In this document: in pieces, positions 7,986 through 17,405 of the stretch
Layout of the letters: each line of letters starts with the position of its first letter
Numbering within the stretch: position 1 is the first letter of the stretch
Assembly (NCBI RefSeq): GCF_000612585.1
Contig: NZ_JFCA01000003.1
Coordinates: forward strand, 124,001 to 188,000
DNA: 64,000 nucleotides
Direction of reading: 5' to 3'
Source: Pseudomonas sp. CHM02
GTDB lineage: Bacteria > Pseudomonadota > Gammaproteobacteria > Pseudomonadales > Pseudomonadaceae
Position numbers and translations under genes: made by a program
Notes under the pieces: generated by a model
Seen by the model: only the letters and a program-made list of their open reading frames with translations
What the model was told of the DNA's origin: nothing
Databases searched by the model: none

Positions 7986-10022
7986 TTATAGGTCTTTAAC
8001 CAACCGCAACGCATCGTAGATCGCCGCATGAGTATTGCGCGCGGCCACTGCATCGCCGATCCGAAACAGTTGGAAGCGGCCCTTGGGGTTGGTCACGATG
8101 TTCTGCGGGTTCCCCGCAATCAAGTCGTGCTGCTCCACGGCTCCCCCATTGCTGGAATGCGCGCGCAAGTCGAAGTACAGGTCGTCCAGGGGGAGGGTGC
8201 CGTGGTTGACCACCACCTGATCGACCACCCGTTGCTTGTGCACCTTGCCGTAGTCGCTGCCAAAGCTGACGAGCAGCCGACCGTCGCGTTTCTCCACGGT
8301 CTCGACCCGATACGTCACGGTGAAGGTCACGTCCAGGTCCTGCAGGCTGCGCATGTAGGGCACCAGGTTCATGGCCATGACTTCCGGGGCGAACGCGCGG
8401 TCCGGGGTGACGATTTCGACGCTGGCGCCACTCTGTGCAATCACCTCGGCGGCTTGCAGGGCGGCATGGTCGCCGGCGTCGTCGAATATCAGCACGTGGC
8501 GGCCCGGTTTGACGTCGCCGGAAATGATGTCCCACGTCGAGACCACCAGCTCATTGCCCTGGGCCAGCACCTCGGTGTGCGGCATGCCGCCAGTGGCGAC
8601 GATCACCACGTCCGGCTCATGGGCCAGCACCGTCTCGGCTTCGGCCCAGGTGTTGAAGTGGAAGCGGACCCCGAGGCGCTCGCACTGGCTCATGCGCCAG
8701 TCGATGATGCCGATCATCTCGCGACGCCGCTCACTCAGTGCCGTCAGGCGGATCTGCCCGCCGGGCCGGTCGGCGGCCTCCAGCACGGTGACGTCGTGAC
8801 CACGCTCCCCGGCCACCCGCGCCGCTTCCAGCCCGGCCGGGCCGGCGCCGATAACCAGCACCTTGCGTTTCACCGCCGCCTTGGGAATGTCATGGGGCAT
8901 GCTGGTTTCGCGGCCGGTCGCCGGGTTGTGGATGCAATACGCCGCGCCGCCCTGGTAGATGCGGTCCAGGCAGTAGTTGGCGCCGACGCAGGGGCGAATG
9001 TCTTCTTCACGCCGCTCGATGATCTTGCGCACGATATGCGGGTCGGTCATGTGGGCGCGGGTCATGCCGACCATATCCACCTTGCCCGAGGCGATGGCGT
9101 AGCGTGCGGTGGCGACGTCCGGGATTTTCGCCGCGTGGAAGGTGGGGAAGCCGGTGGCGGCGCGAATCTCGCCGGCAAAATCCAGGTGCGGTGAGTTGCG
9201 CATGCCCTGGATCGGAATCACATCGGTCAGGCCCGCGTCCGTATCGATATGCCCGCGCACCACGTTGAGGAAGTCCACCAGCCCGCTGTTCTTGAGCATG
9301 TGCGACACCTGCAGGCCCTCGTCGGCGCTGAACCCGCCCGGTAAGGCCTCGTCGCCGGTGTAGCGCACCCCCAGCAGGAAGTCTTCGCCGACGCGCTGGC
9401 GAATACCGCGCAGGATGTCGAAGGAAAACCGCATGCGGTTTTCCAGTGAACCGCCGTACGGGCCGTCGAGGTCGTTAGTGAGCGGCGACCAGAACTGGTC
9501 CATCAAATGCCCGTAGGCTTGCAGTTCCAGGCCATCCAGGCCGGCCGCCCGCATGCGCTCGGCGGCGTCGACGTAGTCCTTGATGATCCGCTCGATGTCC
9601 CAGTCTTCCATCTTCTTCGGGAACGAGCGGTGCGACGCTTCGCGGCGGTGCGACGGCGAGACCACCGGCAGCCAGTCCGCCTTGTCCCAGCGTGTGCGCC
9701 GGCCCAGGTGCGTCAACTGGATCATCACGGCCGCGCCGTGTTCATGGCATTCATCCGTCAGGTCCTTCAACCAGCCGACCACCTCGTCCTTGTACGCCAG
9801 CACGTTATTGAACACCGGCGGGCTGTCCCGTGACACCGCGGCAGAACCTGCAGTCATGGTCAAGGCCACGCCGGCCTTGGCACGTTCGACGTGGTACGCG
9901 CGGTACAACGCCTGCGGCATGCCGTCCACCGGGTAGGCCGGTTCGTGGGCCGTGGTCATGATCCGATTGCGCAGGGTCAGGTGCTTGATCTTGAAAGGCT
10001 GCAGCAGGGGATCGCTGGACAT
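7986..10022 (-). CDS. FMN/NAD oxidoreductase, trimethylamine-dehydrogenase/N-methylproline-demethylase type
   Basis: 678-residue two-part flavoenzyme: an N-terminal old-yellow-enzyme TIM barrel (about residues 1-340), an Fe-S linker, then a Rossmann FAD/NAD domain starting with KVLVIGAGPAGLEAARVAGERG. Relatives include trimethylamine dehydrogenase, 2,4-dienoyl-CoA reductase and the demethylases acting on dimethylglycine or N-methylproline. The Fe-S region is CVGANYC plus a cysteine 12 residues later, so the second of the four usual cysteines is alanine. I chose ATG at 10022 (MSSDPLLQPF) because CGGAG lies 9 bp upstream; longer in-frame starts give an unrelated N-terminus. It is divergent from a betaine-type binding protein with an operator between, suggesting catabolism of a betaine or N-methylated amine. 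Confidence 0.85.
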   Translation of the reverse strand: MSSDPLLQPFKIKHLTLRNRIMTTAHEPAYPVDGMPQALYRAYHVERAKAGVALTMTAGSAAVSRDSPPVFNNVLAYKDEVVGWLKDLTDECHEHGAAVMIQLTHLGRRTRWDKADWLPVVSPSHRREASHRSFPKKMEDWDIERIIKDYVDAAERMRAAGLDGLELQAYGHLMDQFWSPLTNDLDGPYGGSLENRMRFSFDILRGIRQRVGEDFLLGVRYTGDEALPGGFSADEGLQVSHMLKNSGLVDFLNVVRGHIDTDAGLTDVIPIQGMRNSPHLDFAGEIRAATGFPTFHAAKIPDVATARYAIASGKVDMVGMTRAHMTDPHIVRKIIERREEDIRPCVGANYCLDRIYQGGAAYCIHNPATGRETSMPHDIPKAAVKRKVLVIGAGPAGLEAARVAGERGHDVTVLEAADRPGGQIRLTALSERRREMIGIIDWRMSQCERLGVRFHFNTWAEAETVLAHEPDVVIVATGGMPHTEVLAQGNELVVSTWDIISGDVKPGRHVLIFDDAGDHAALQAAEVIAQSGASVEIVTPDRAFAPEVMAMNLVPYMRSLQDLDVTFTVTYRVETVEKRDGRLLVSFGSDYGKVHKQRVVDQVVVNHGTLPLDDLYFDLRAHSSNGGAVEQHDLIAGNPQNIVTNPKGRFQLFRIGDAVAARNTHAAIYDALRLVKDL

Positions 10023-10075
10023 CGGGGTGTGCTCCGTCGTGGGCATCATCAGGCTTGGCGATTTGAAATTAGGGT

Positions 10076-10119
10076 AAATGTACATAGGTGTCAATAATCG
10101 ATGACATTCATGTACATTT
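10076..10119. promoter_or_regulatory. Inverted-repeat operator in divergent promoter
   Basis: AAATGTACAT (10076-10085) and ATGTACATTT (10110-10119) form a perfect 10-bp inverted repeat separated by 24 bp between the oxidoreductase and the binding-protein gene. Each arm is itself nearly palindromic around GTAC and shares ATGTAC with the operator before the TetR gene. Likely the regulated site of this divergent pair. Confidence 0.7.
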
Positions 10120-10178
10120 TTATTGCGGGGCCCGGAAGTCGTCGCTAAGATCGCCTTCACCCCCTAGGAGGACGCCTG

Positions 10179-11072
10179 ATGAATACTCAAGTGCGCTATC
10201 GGAAAAAAGCCTGTGCCTACCTGCTCGGCCTCGCGTTGGGTGCCAGCGCGGCACTGACCCATGCAGAGGAAAAACCCCCGGTGCGTATCGGCTGGGTGAA
10301 TTGGTCGGACACGGAAATCACCGTCAAGCTCGCTACTACCGCCTTGCAGGAACACCTCAAGCAACCGGTCAAACTGGTGATGGCCGACATCGGCATTCAG
10401 TTCCAGGCGCTGGCCAACGGCAATATCGACCTGATCCCGATGGTCTGGCTGCCCAGCACCCACAAGGCGTTCTACGACAAGTACAAGGACCGCCTCGAAG
10501 ACCTCGGCGTGTTGTATGAGGGGCGCATCGGCATGGCCGTGCCCACGTCGGTGCCGGTCGCAGAAGTGGCCAGCGTGGAAGACCTGAACAAGCCCGGCAT
10601 CCGCGAGAAGTTCGACGGCAAGATCTTTACCTCCGAAGTCGGCAACGGCCAGTACAAACTCACCGTCAAGGCTATCGAAGACTACAAGCTGGCCGGCTAC
10701 AAACTGGTGGGGTCTTCGGAGAGCGGCATGCTCAACGAGCTGGACCGCAACCTCAAGCGCGACAAGTGGTCATTGGTCAACGCCTGGAGCCCGCACTGGA
10801 TGTTCTCCAAATGGTCGCTGCGCTACCTCGACGACCCCAGGCAGATCTTCGGCGGCGCCGAGCAGATTCACGCCATGGCCCGCAAAGGCTTCAGCCAGGA
10901 ACATCCCGAGGTGGCGTACTTCTTTGCACATTTCTCCATCCCCCAGGCCGACCTGGAGGCGCTGATGATGCAGGCACGGGAGAGCACGGCGGACAAGGCG
11001 GTGGCGGCGTATTACGCGGCGAACAAGGCGCGGTTTGAGGGGATGTTCAATCCGGGAGTGGTTTCCCGATAG
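10179..11072 (+). CDS. Glycine/proline-betaine-type ABC substrate-binding protein
   Basis: 297-residue periplasmic protein of the OpuAC/ProX family, with signal peptide (MNTQVRYRKKACAYLLGLAL...LTHA). Ligand-domain features include RIGWVNWSDTEIT at the start of the mature protein and a tryptophan-rich stretch WSLVNAWSPHWMFSKW typical of quaternary-ammonium binders. Strong ribosome site AGGAGG 7 bp upstream. No cognate permease or ATPase lies nearby, so this is an orphan binding protein likely to share a transporter encoded elsewhere, as known for choline/betaine binding proteins in Pseudomonas. Its divergent neighbour is a demethylase-type flavoenzyme, so the ligand may be that enzyme's substrate or a precursor (inference). 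Confidence 0.85.
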   Translation: MNTQVRYRKKACAYLLGLALGASAALTHAEEKPPVRIGWVNWSDTEITVKLATTALQEHLKQPVKLVMADIGIQFQALANGNIDLIPMVWLPSTHKAFYDKYKDRLEDLGVLYEGRIGMAVPTSVPVAEVASVEDLNKPGIREKFDGKIFTSEVGNGQYKLTVKAIEDYKLAGYKLVGSSESGMLNELDRNLKRDKWSLVNAWSPHWMFSKWSLRYLDDPRQIFGGAEQIHAMARKGFSQEHPEVAYFFAHFSIPQADLEALMMQARESTADKAVAAYYAANKARFEGMFNPGVVSR

Positions 11073-11103
11073 GCACAGATGTGCAAATCCCGGGAGCCCG
11101 TGG

Positions 11104-11144
11104 AAACCTGTGGTGAGCAGGACTAGCCCGCTCACCACAGGTTT
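11104..11144. terminator. Bidirectional Rho-independent terminator
   Basis: Perfect 15-bp stem AAACCTGTGGTGAGC / GCTCACCACAGGTTT with an 11-base loop, followed by GTTTC on the plus strand. It lies between the convergent binding-protein and cytochrome c genes, so it can terminate both. Confidence 0.85.
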
Positions 11145-11152
11145 GTTTCGCT

Positions 11153-12496
11153 TCAGCGCATATGCAAAATAATCGGGCTGCTGCTCGCCGGGTCGGTGTG
11201 CCCGCGCAGCTTGCCCACTGCCTTCGCATCGACCGCGCCACCGTTATTGCCCCAGGTGCCGCGCACGTAGCTCAGTACCTCGGCAATTTCCTGGTCGGTC
11301 AGTTGCTCGCGAAACGCTGGCATGCGGTAGGCGTCCGGTACACCGGCGGCCACTACACGCTGCGAGCCGTTGAGGGTGATGTTGATCGCGGAGGCGTTTT
11401 CCTTGGCCAGTGCCGAGGTGGCGCCGGCCAGGGGCGGCATCCATTCGGGCTGGCCTTTGCCGTCGAGGCCGTGGCAGGAGGCGCAGCGGGTCGCGTAGGT
11501 ATGGGCGCCGGGGGCGTCTTGAACCGCCGCCATCGCCTGATATTGCCAGGGTGTGCCGTCGCGCTGCGGGTCGCCGGGCAGTGACTTGAGGTAGCGGGCG
11601 ATCGCGGCCAGGTCGTCGTCCTGCATGAACTGCGTGGAGTTGTTGAAGGCCTCGGTCATCGAGCCATAGACCACCGCATGGGCGTTGCGCCCGGTCTTGA
11701 GGAACTGCACGATCTGCGCCTCGTTCCAGCGTCCCAGCCCGGTATTCGGGTCCTGGCGCAGGCTCGGTGCGTACCAGCCGTCGAGGAGGGCGCCGGCGAG
11801 GAACGGCGCGCCGGATTCGTCCAGGGCTTTCTCGTTGAACGCCAGGCCGCGTGGCGTGTGGCAACTGCCGCAGTGGCCGGGGCCTTGGACGATATAGGCG
11901 CCGCGGTTCCACAGCGCGTCCTGATCCGGTTTGGCCGCGTAGGGGGCGGTGGGGGCGAACACGCCGTTCCACAGCGCAATGGGCCAGCGCAGGTTGAGCG
12001 GCCACGGAATATCGCTGGGGATATTCGCTTGGTTGGCCGGCTGCACGCCTTGCATGAAGAACGCATACAGCGCTTTCACATCGTCGTCGCTGAGTTTCAC
12101 GTAGGACGGGTAGGGCATGGCCGGGTACAGCCGTCGGCCCCCCGGCGCTACGCCGTGGCGCACGGCGCGGTCGAAGTCGGCCAGGGTGTAGGCACCGATG
12201 CCGTGTTGCTTGTCCGGCGTGATGTTGGTGGCGTGGATCGCGCCCAGCGGCGTGGCCATTTCCAGGCCGCCGGCGAACGGCGCCTTGCCCGGCAAACTGT
12301 GGCAGGCCACGCAGTCGCTGAGGCGGGCGACATATTCGCCGCGGCTGACCAGGGCGGGCTCGAAGGCGGTGGCGGCCTGCGCCGGTTCCAACGGGGTAGC
12401 AGGCTCACGGGTGACGTACCAGGCCAGCAGGCCTGCGGCGACCAGGCAGGGCAGCGCCAGCCAGCCTGCGGTTCTTGCGAATCGACGGTTGTTCAT
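11153..12496 (-). CDS. Triheme cytochrome c subunit of membrane-bound dehydrogenase
   Basis: 447-residue c-type cytochrome with three heme motifs, CVACH (about residue 62), CGSCH (about 210) and CASCH (about 338), each in its own cytochrome c domain. An N-terminal hydrophobic segment (WLALPCLVAAGLLAWYV) anchors or exports it. This is the domain pattern of cytochrome subunits of periplasmic alcohol, gluconate and molybdenum aldehyde dehydrogenases, which pass electrons to ubiquinone or a terminal oxidase. It is the last gene of a three-gene leftward operon after the 2Fe-2S and molybdopterin subunits, 16 bp after the latter, so it is the electron acceptor of that enzyme. Confidence 0.93.
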   Translation of the reverse strand: MNNRRFARTAGWLALPCLVAAGLLAWYVTREPATPLEPAQAATAFEPALVSRGEYVARLSDCVACHSLPGKAPFAGGLEMATPLGAIHATNITPDKQHGIGAYTLADFDRAVRHGVAPGGRRLYPAMPYPSYVKLSDDDVKALYAFFMQGVQPANQANIPSDIPWPLNLRWPIALWNGVFAPTAPYAAKPDQDALWNRGAYIVQGPGHCGSCHTPRGLAFNEKALDESGAPFLAGALLDGWYAPSLRQDPNTGLGRWNEAQIVQFLKTGRNAHAVVYGSMTEAFNNSTQFMQDDDLAAIARYLKSLPGDPQRDGTPWQYQAMAAVQDAPGAHTYATRCASCHGLDGKGQPEWMPPLAGATSALAKENASAINITLNGSQRVVAAGVPDAYRMPAFREQLTDQEIAEVLSYVRGTWGNNGGAVDAKAVGKLRGHTDPASSSPIILHMR

Positions 12497-12512
12497 GGGC
12501 GTTTCCTGAGGG

Positions 12513-14750
12513 TCAGCTGAAGGTGTGTCGGCTCATGGGCAGGCTGCGAATGCGCTGGCCGGTCAACTGCGCCACCGCATTGGCCACGGCCGGTGCCACG
12601 GCGGGCAGCGGAGGCTCACCGATACCCCCCATCTTTTCGCCACTCTCGACAATCCGCACATGCACCCGTGCCATGTGCGCGGGTGCCAGGATCGGATACA
12701 GGTCGTAGTTGCGCGCCCGTGGCTTGCCATCCACGTACACCGCTTCTTCCACCAGCGTCTGGGACAAACCCAAGGCCACGGCGCCATTGACCTGCGCCTC
12801 GACGATCGCCGGGTTGACGATGCTGCCTGGGTCGATGGCTTGCCAGATATCGTGCACCTTGACCTTCCCACCCTCGATGGACACCTCGGCGATCGCCGCA
12901 GTATGAGAACCGAACGGTGAGGCCATGGCCACGCCGCGCGCACGTCGGGTACCGTCTTCGGCCGTGAAGGGGCCACGCTTCCAGCCTCCGGACAGTTCAC
13001 CCGCCGCCTGCAGCAGGGTGGTCAGCCGCGGGTTGTCGCGCAGCAGGTGCAGGCGCAACTCGTAGGGGTCATGACCGCCTTTGTCCGCCAGTTCGTCGAG
13101 AAACGACTCATAGAAAAAGTCGTTGAGCGAATTGCCCACCGAACGCCAGTAGCCGAGCATGGGCGCGCCTTTGACGTAGATCTGTGCGATGCGTTTGTTG
13201 GGAATGGCGTAAGACTTGCCCGATAGCCCTTCCAGGGCCGTGGGGTCGATTTTATCGCCCTGTTTGCCGGCAAGGGATTCGGTTGGGCCTTCGGTGGCGC
13301 TCACCGCTTCGATCGCCAGCGGCAGGCCTTTGTCATCCAGCGCGGCGCGGAACTTGACCACCGCCAGCGGGCGCAGGACATCGCGCAGGAACTCTTCCTC
13401 GCGGCTCCAGATCAGCTTGATCGGACGGCCCACCGCCTTGGCCAACGCAATCGCCTGTGGGTAGGGGTTGGCCGAGTCATACAGGAAATGCCGGCCAAAA
13501 AAGCCGCCCAGCAATGGCGAGTGCAGGGTGATGTTTGCTGTGTCCAAACCGGTGCGCTTGGCGATATCGGCGCGGAACATGTCCGGTGCCTGGTTGGGCA
13601 GCCAGATGTCCAGGGTGCCATCGGGATTGAAGCGCGCCAGGGCCGATGGCGGCTCCAGTTGGGCATGGTTGAGGTATTGGTTGTGATACGTTGCTTCGAT
13701 GTTGGTCTTGGCGCCTGACAGCGCGGCGGCCACGTCACCTTCGTTCTCGTCGTCACGGGCCGGGCCTTGCTGGGCGGCCAGGAAGTCGCGGTACTTGTCG
13801 CTGGAAAAGTCTGCCGGCATGACGCGCAGTGTCGAGTTGGCGGCCGCTTCCTGCCAGTCGACCTGGATCGCCTCTACCGCGCGTTTTGCATGCCACCAGC
13901 GCTCAGCCACCACGGCCACCGCACCGGGCAGTACGTGCACCGAATGCACGCCTTTCATGGCTTCGACCTGCGACTGGTTGCGCAGGCTGCCAACGGTCAT
14001 GCCCAGGCGTGGCGCATGCTGCACCGCGGCGTGGAGCATGCCGTCGACTTTCAGGTCGATGCTGTATTGTGCCTTGCCGGTGGATTTGTCGTAGGCGTCC
14101 AGGCGCTTGACCGGCTTGCCGATCCAGCGGAACTGGCTCGGGTCGCGCAGCGTGACGCTGGCCGGGTCGGGCACCGGCATGTCCAGGGCGCGACCGGCCA
14201 GCTCGCCGTAGCCCAACGAACGGCCGGAGGCCGCGTGCACCACGCGCCCTGGCTGCGTGGTCAGTTCGCTCACCGGCACGCCCAACTGCTCGGCGCCGGC
14301 CTGCAGCAGCATCGCGCGGGCGAGGGCGCCCAGGCGGCGCATGGTTGGGTAGCTCAAGCGCACCGACATGCTGCCGCCGGTGATGCGCAAGCCGTTCTCC
14401 ATCACCACATAGGCTTCGCCGGGTGGGGCGGCCTCGACGATGAAGGTCGCGGGATCGGCATCCAGTTCTTCGCCGACAATCTGCGCCATGGCGGTGTGGG
14501 TGCCTTGCCCGCCCTCCATGAAGGGGCTGAGCAGGCGCACGCTGCCGTCCGGGCGAATCTCGAGAAACGCCGGCACCTGGGTGCCGCGTTCTGCGGCATT
14601 GGCCGTGGCGGCCTGCACCCTGGACGAACCGAGCGGCAGGCCGAAACCAATCACCAGCGCGCCCACCGCCGTACTCGCTAGAAAACGGCGACGCGACAGG
14701 TTGACCGGCTCATCCAATACAAGGTCGGGCAGTTCGGTGCGCGTGTTCAT
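12513..14750 (-). CDS. Molybdopterin-binding aldehyde oxidoreductase large subunit
   Basis: 745-residue large subunit of the xanthine-dehydrogenase/isoquinoline 1-oxidoreductase (IorB-like) family. It holds the molybdenum cofactor and catalyses hydroxylation of an aldehyde or N-heterocycle with water as oxygen source. A twin-arginine-type leader (LSRRRFLASTAVGALVIGFG) near residue 20 indicates folded export by Tat. Family segments include RVSVGNSLNDFF-like text (GYWRSVGNSLNDFFYESF) and the C-terminal GGIGEPPLPAVAPAVANAV with the conserved glutamate. The start overlaps the stop of the 2Fe-2S gene (TGATG). With the cytochrome it forms the three-subunit periplasmic type of these enzymes; substrate not readable from sequence. 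Confidence 0.93.
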   Translation of the reverse strand: MNTRTELPDLVLDEPVNLSRRRFLASTAVGALVIGFGLPLGSSRVQAATANAAERGTQVPAFLEIRPDGSVRLLSPFMEGGQGTHTAMAQIVGEELDADPATFIVEAAPPGEAYVVMENGLRITGGSMSVRLSYPTMRRLGALARAMLLQAGAEQLGVPVSELTTQPGRVVHAASGRSLGYGELAGRALDMPVPDPASVTLRDPSQFRWIGKPVKRLDAYDKSTGKAQYSIDLKVDGMLHAAVQHAPRLGMTVGSLRNQSQVEAMKGVHSVHVLPGAVAVVAERWWHAKRAVEAIQVDWQEAAANSTLRVMPADFSSDKYRDFLAAQQGPARDDENEGDVAAALSGAKTNIEATYHNQYLNHAQLEPPSALARFNPDGTLDIWLPNQAPDMFRADIAKRTGLDTANITLHSPLLGGFFGRHFLYDSANPYPQAIALAKAVGRPIKLIWSREEEFLRDVLRPLAVVKFRAALDDKGLPLAIEAVSATEGPTESLAGKQGDKIDPTALEGLSGKSYAIPNKRIAQIYVKGAPMLGYWRSVGNSLNDFFYESFLDELADKGGHDPYELRLHLLRDNPRLTTLLQAAGELSGGWKRGPFTAEDGTRRARGVAMASPFGSHTAAIAEVSIEGGKVKVHDIWQAIDPGSIVNPAIVEAQVNGAVALGLSQTLVEEAVYVDGKPRARNYDLYPILAPAHMARVHVRIVESGEKMGGIGEPPLPAVAPAVANAVAQLTGQRIRSLPMSRHTFS

Positions 14751-15205
14751 CAGGCGCGCTCCTGCTTGGCCAGGTCGTGCACGGCCGTGCGAATGGCGTT
14801 ATAGGTGCCGCAACGGCACAGGTTGATCATCGCTGCTTCGATCTGCGCATCCGTTGGCGCGGGGGTGTGCTTGAGCAGCGCCGTGGCGGCCATCACCTGT
14901 CCGGACTGGCAGTACCCGCACTGTGCCACCTGATGCTCGACCCAGGTCGCGACCACACGCTTGCCCACCTCATCGGCTTCGATCGCCTCGATGGTGGTGA
15001 TCTCACGCCCGACCACTCCCGCCACGGGCGTGACGCAGGAACGCACCACGTTGCCATCCACCAACACCGAACAGGCCCCGCACTGGGCCAGGCCGCAGCC
15101 GTACTTGGTGCCGGTCAGGCCGAGGTCGTCGCGGATCACCCACAGCAATGGCGTGTCCGCGTCGGCATCGACCTGATAGGCCTTTTGGTTGATTCGTAGT
15201 TCCAT
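14750..15205 (-). CDS. 2Fe-2S small subunit of molybdenum hydroxylase
   Basis: 151-residue subunit with two 2Fe-2S clusters. The plant-ferredoxin-type cluster is CGLAQCGACSV plus a later cysteine (VVRSCVTP) in the N-terminal half. The second cluster uses CGYCQSGQ and CRCGTYNAI in the helical half. No signal peptide is visible, fitting export in complex with the Tat-bearing large subunit. First gene of the three-gene operon; the 150 bp upstream should hold the promoter, shared region with the divergently spaced acyl-CoA synthetase 3' end. Confidence 0.95.
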   Translation of the reverse strand: MELRINQKAYQVDADADTPLLWVIRDDLGLTGTKYGCGLAQCGACSVLVDGNVVRSCVTPVAGVVGREITTIEAIEADEVGKRVVATWVEHQVAQCGYCQSGQVMAATALLKHTPAPTDAQIEAAMINLCRCGTYNAIRTAVHDLAKQERA

Positions 15206-15356
15206 GGCTCACCTGCTGATCGACGGTAGGTGCGGCCTGTTTTAGTGATGAACGCAGTGGCCGCTTATTGTCGAACTCTAGACCAGCGCGCAAGGGCTAT
15301 CGATCCATTAGTCGATAAGTCGGAGAATCAGGCAAGAATTCAACAGGATTGTGCGA

Positions 15357-17057
15357 CTACGACTCAACCGTTGGCCGCACGAAGTCCTCCTCGAAGTGCT
15401 CGTGCTCACCCCGCGTCTCGCTTTGGCGCCGCAGCACCTCCATCTGCCGCAGTTCCACCCGACGGATCTTGCCGGAGATGGTCTTGGGCAGTTCGCTGAC
15501 GAACTCGATACGCCGCACGCGCTTGTAGGGCGCCAGGTGTTCGCGGGCAAAGTCGAGGATATGCCGGGCCAGCTCCGCGCTGCCCGGGGCGTCATGGGCC
15601 AGGATCAGGAATGCCTTGGGCACGGCCAGGCGCAAAGGATCGGGGCTCGGCACCACAGCCACTTCCATGACCGCCGGGTGTTCGATCAAGGCGCTTTCCA
15701 GCTCGAACGGGCTGATGCGGTAGTCGGAGGCCTTGAACACATCGTCGGCGCGACCGACAAACGTGATGTAGCCCTCGGCGTCGATCTGCGCGGTGTCGCC
15801 GGTGCGGTAGTAGCCGTCACGCATGACCTCGGCGGTTTTCTCCGGGCTGTCTTCGTAGCCCAGCATCAGGCCGAGCGGGCGCACGTCCAGGGGCAGGGCG
15901 ACTTCGCCTTCATTGCCGGGGTTGCCATCAGGATCGAGCAAGGCCACTCGGTAGCCCGGCAAGGGTCGACCCATGGATCCGGGCTTGAGCACCTGGCCGG
16001 GGGTGTTGCCCACCAGGGCAGTGGTTTCCGACTGGCCGAAACCATCACGCAACGGCAGGCCCCAGGCGTGCTGGATCTGTTCGATGATTTCCGGGTTCAA
16101 CGGCTCACCGGCGCCGACCAGTTCACGCAGGCTCAGGCGCGATTTGTAGCTGGCCAAGTCTTCCTGGATAAGCATGCGCCACACGGTGGGCGGCGCGCAC
16201 AGGCTGGTCACACCGTAGCGTTCCAAGGCACGCAGCAGGGCGGGAGCACTGAACCGCGCGACGTTATGAATAAAGATGCACGCCCCGGCGTTCCATGGTG
16301 CGAACAGGCAACTCCACGCATGCTTGGCCCAGCCCGGTGACGAAATATTCAGGTGCAGGTCGCCCGGCTGCAGGCCGATCCAGTACAGGGTCGACAAGTG
16401 GCCCACCGGGTAGCTCTGGTGGCTGTGCAGCACCATCTTCGGCTTGGACGTGGTGCCGGACGTGAAGTAGAGCAGCATCGGGTCGGTGGCCCGGGTGCTG
16501 CCTTGCGCCTCGAAGTGCTCGGGGTATTCAAAGGCGGCGCTGTGCGCGACCCAGCCGGAAGGCGCCGAACCCACGCAGATGCGGCTGCAACCGTCTGCCA
16601 AGCCGTCGAATTTGCTGACATGTGCCTCGCCGACCACCAAGTGGCGAACCTGTCCGCGCTCGATGCGGTCGCGCAAATCATCGGCGTTCAGCAGGGCGGT
16701 GGCGGGGATGACCACGGCGCCGAGCTTGAACGCCGCGAGCATGGTCTCCCACAGCGCCACATCATTGCCGAGCATCAGCAGCACGCGCTCACCACGACGT
16801 ACCCCGAGGACGCGCAGGTGGTTGGCGACCTGGTTGGAGCGCGCGGCCAGTTGCTGGAAGCTGTAGCGCTGCTCGCTGCCATCTTCCTCGACGATCCACA
16901 GCGCATTCGCCGGATTGCCCTCGGCCATGGCATCGAAATAGTCCAGGGCCCAGTTGAACTCGTCCAGTTGCGGCCAACGGAAATCCCGTACGGCGGTGGC
17001 GTAGTCGGTGCGGTGAGCGAGCAGAAAATCCCGAGCGGCCAGGAAGGGCTGGGTCAT
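15357..17057 (-). CDS. Acyl-CoA synthetase (AMP-forming, medium-chain/aryl type)
   Basis: 566-residue ANL-family ligase that activates a carboxylic acid through the acyl-adenylate to the CoA thioester. Seen: P-loop LLYFTSGTTSKPKMVLHS (about residue 195-212), FGQSET (about 345), YRTGDTAQID (about 425), and the C-terminal catalytic lysine region LPKTISGKIRRVELR (about 530). The N-terminal WALDYFDAMAEGNPANALW segment is typical of the medium-chain/benzoate-like acyl-CoA synthetases. Ribosome site AAGGA 8 bp before the ATG. No obvious partner genes flank it, so the substrate is open. Confidence 0.9.
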   Translation of the reverse strand: MTQPFLAARDFLLAHRTDYATAVRDFRWPQLDEFNWALDYFDAMAEGNPANALWIVEEDGSEQRYSFQQLAARSNQVANHLRVLGVRRGERVLLMLGNDVALWETMLAAFKLGAVVIPATALLNADDLRDRIERGQVRHLVVGEAHVSKFDGLADGCSRICVGSAPSGWVAHSAAFEYPEHFEAQGSTRATDPMLLYFTSGTTSKPKMVLHSHQSYPVGHLSTLYWIGLQPGDLHLNISSPGWAKHAWSCLFAPWNAGACIFIHNVARFSAPALLRALERYGVTSLCAPPTVWRMLIQEDLASYKSRLSLRELVGAGEPLNPEIIEQIQHAWGLPLRDGFGQSETTALVGNTPGQVLKPGSMGRPLPGYRVALLDPDGNPGNEGEVALPLDVRPLGLMLGYEDSPEKTAEVMRDGYYRTGDTAQIDAEGYITFVGRADDVFKASDYRISPFELESALIEHPAVMEVAVVPSPDPLRLAVPKAFLILAHDAPGSAELARHILDFAREHLAPYKRVRRIEFVSELPKTISGKIRRVELRQMEVLRRQSETRGEHEHFEEDFVRPTVES

Positions 17058-17405
17058 GGTGGCTGTCCTTAATTATTGTTGTGGGACTTTCCCCCCGGCT
17101 GAACCGAGAGGCTGGACCGAGTATAGGCACGCATAAATCAGAGCAGAACGCTCAAAAACACCGGTGCGTTGTGCAAAAAAGTCATGGGTGTCGATCTCTG
17201 GGCGCTGTCGTCCATGACCGTTACCAGGGATCGTTATGCCACCGAGGTGTTTGAACCCAAGGGCTTCAATTTCAAAAAAATCTAATGAACTGTCAGGTTT
17301 GACAGGTTTCGGCACTTTTTCGGTTCGTTAACCTCAGTGGCGTCCGGGATGGCCCGCAAGGCATCAGCAGGGATGTCCTTTGGTTCTTGAATTAGAGAAA
17401 ATACT
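17058..17405. other. 348-bp intergenic region, no gene recognised
   Basis: Divergent promoter region between the acyl-CoA synthetase and the lipase. It contains a small perfect inverted repeat CTGTCA-ggtt-TGACAG at 17290-17305. I found no convincing coding sequence; a possible 80-codon minus-strand frame has no ribosome site or recognisable protein. Confidence 0.5.

Noticed and set aside
17073..17315. Possible 80-codon minus-strand gene upstream of the acyl-CoA synthetase
   Set aside because: No ribosome site or family resemblance, and it would occupy the synthetase promoter.
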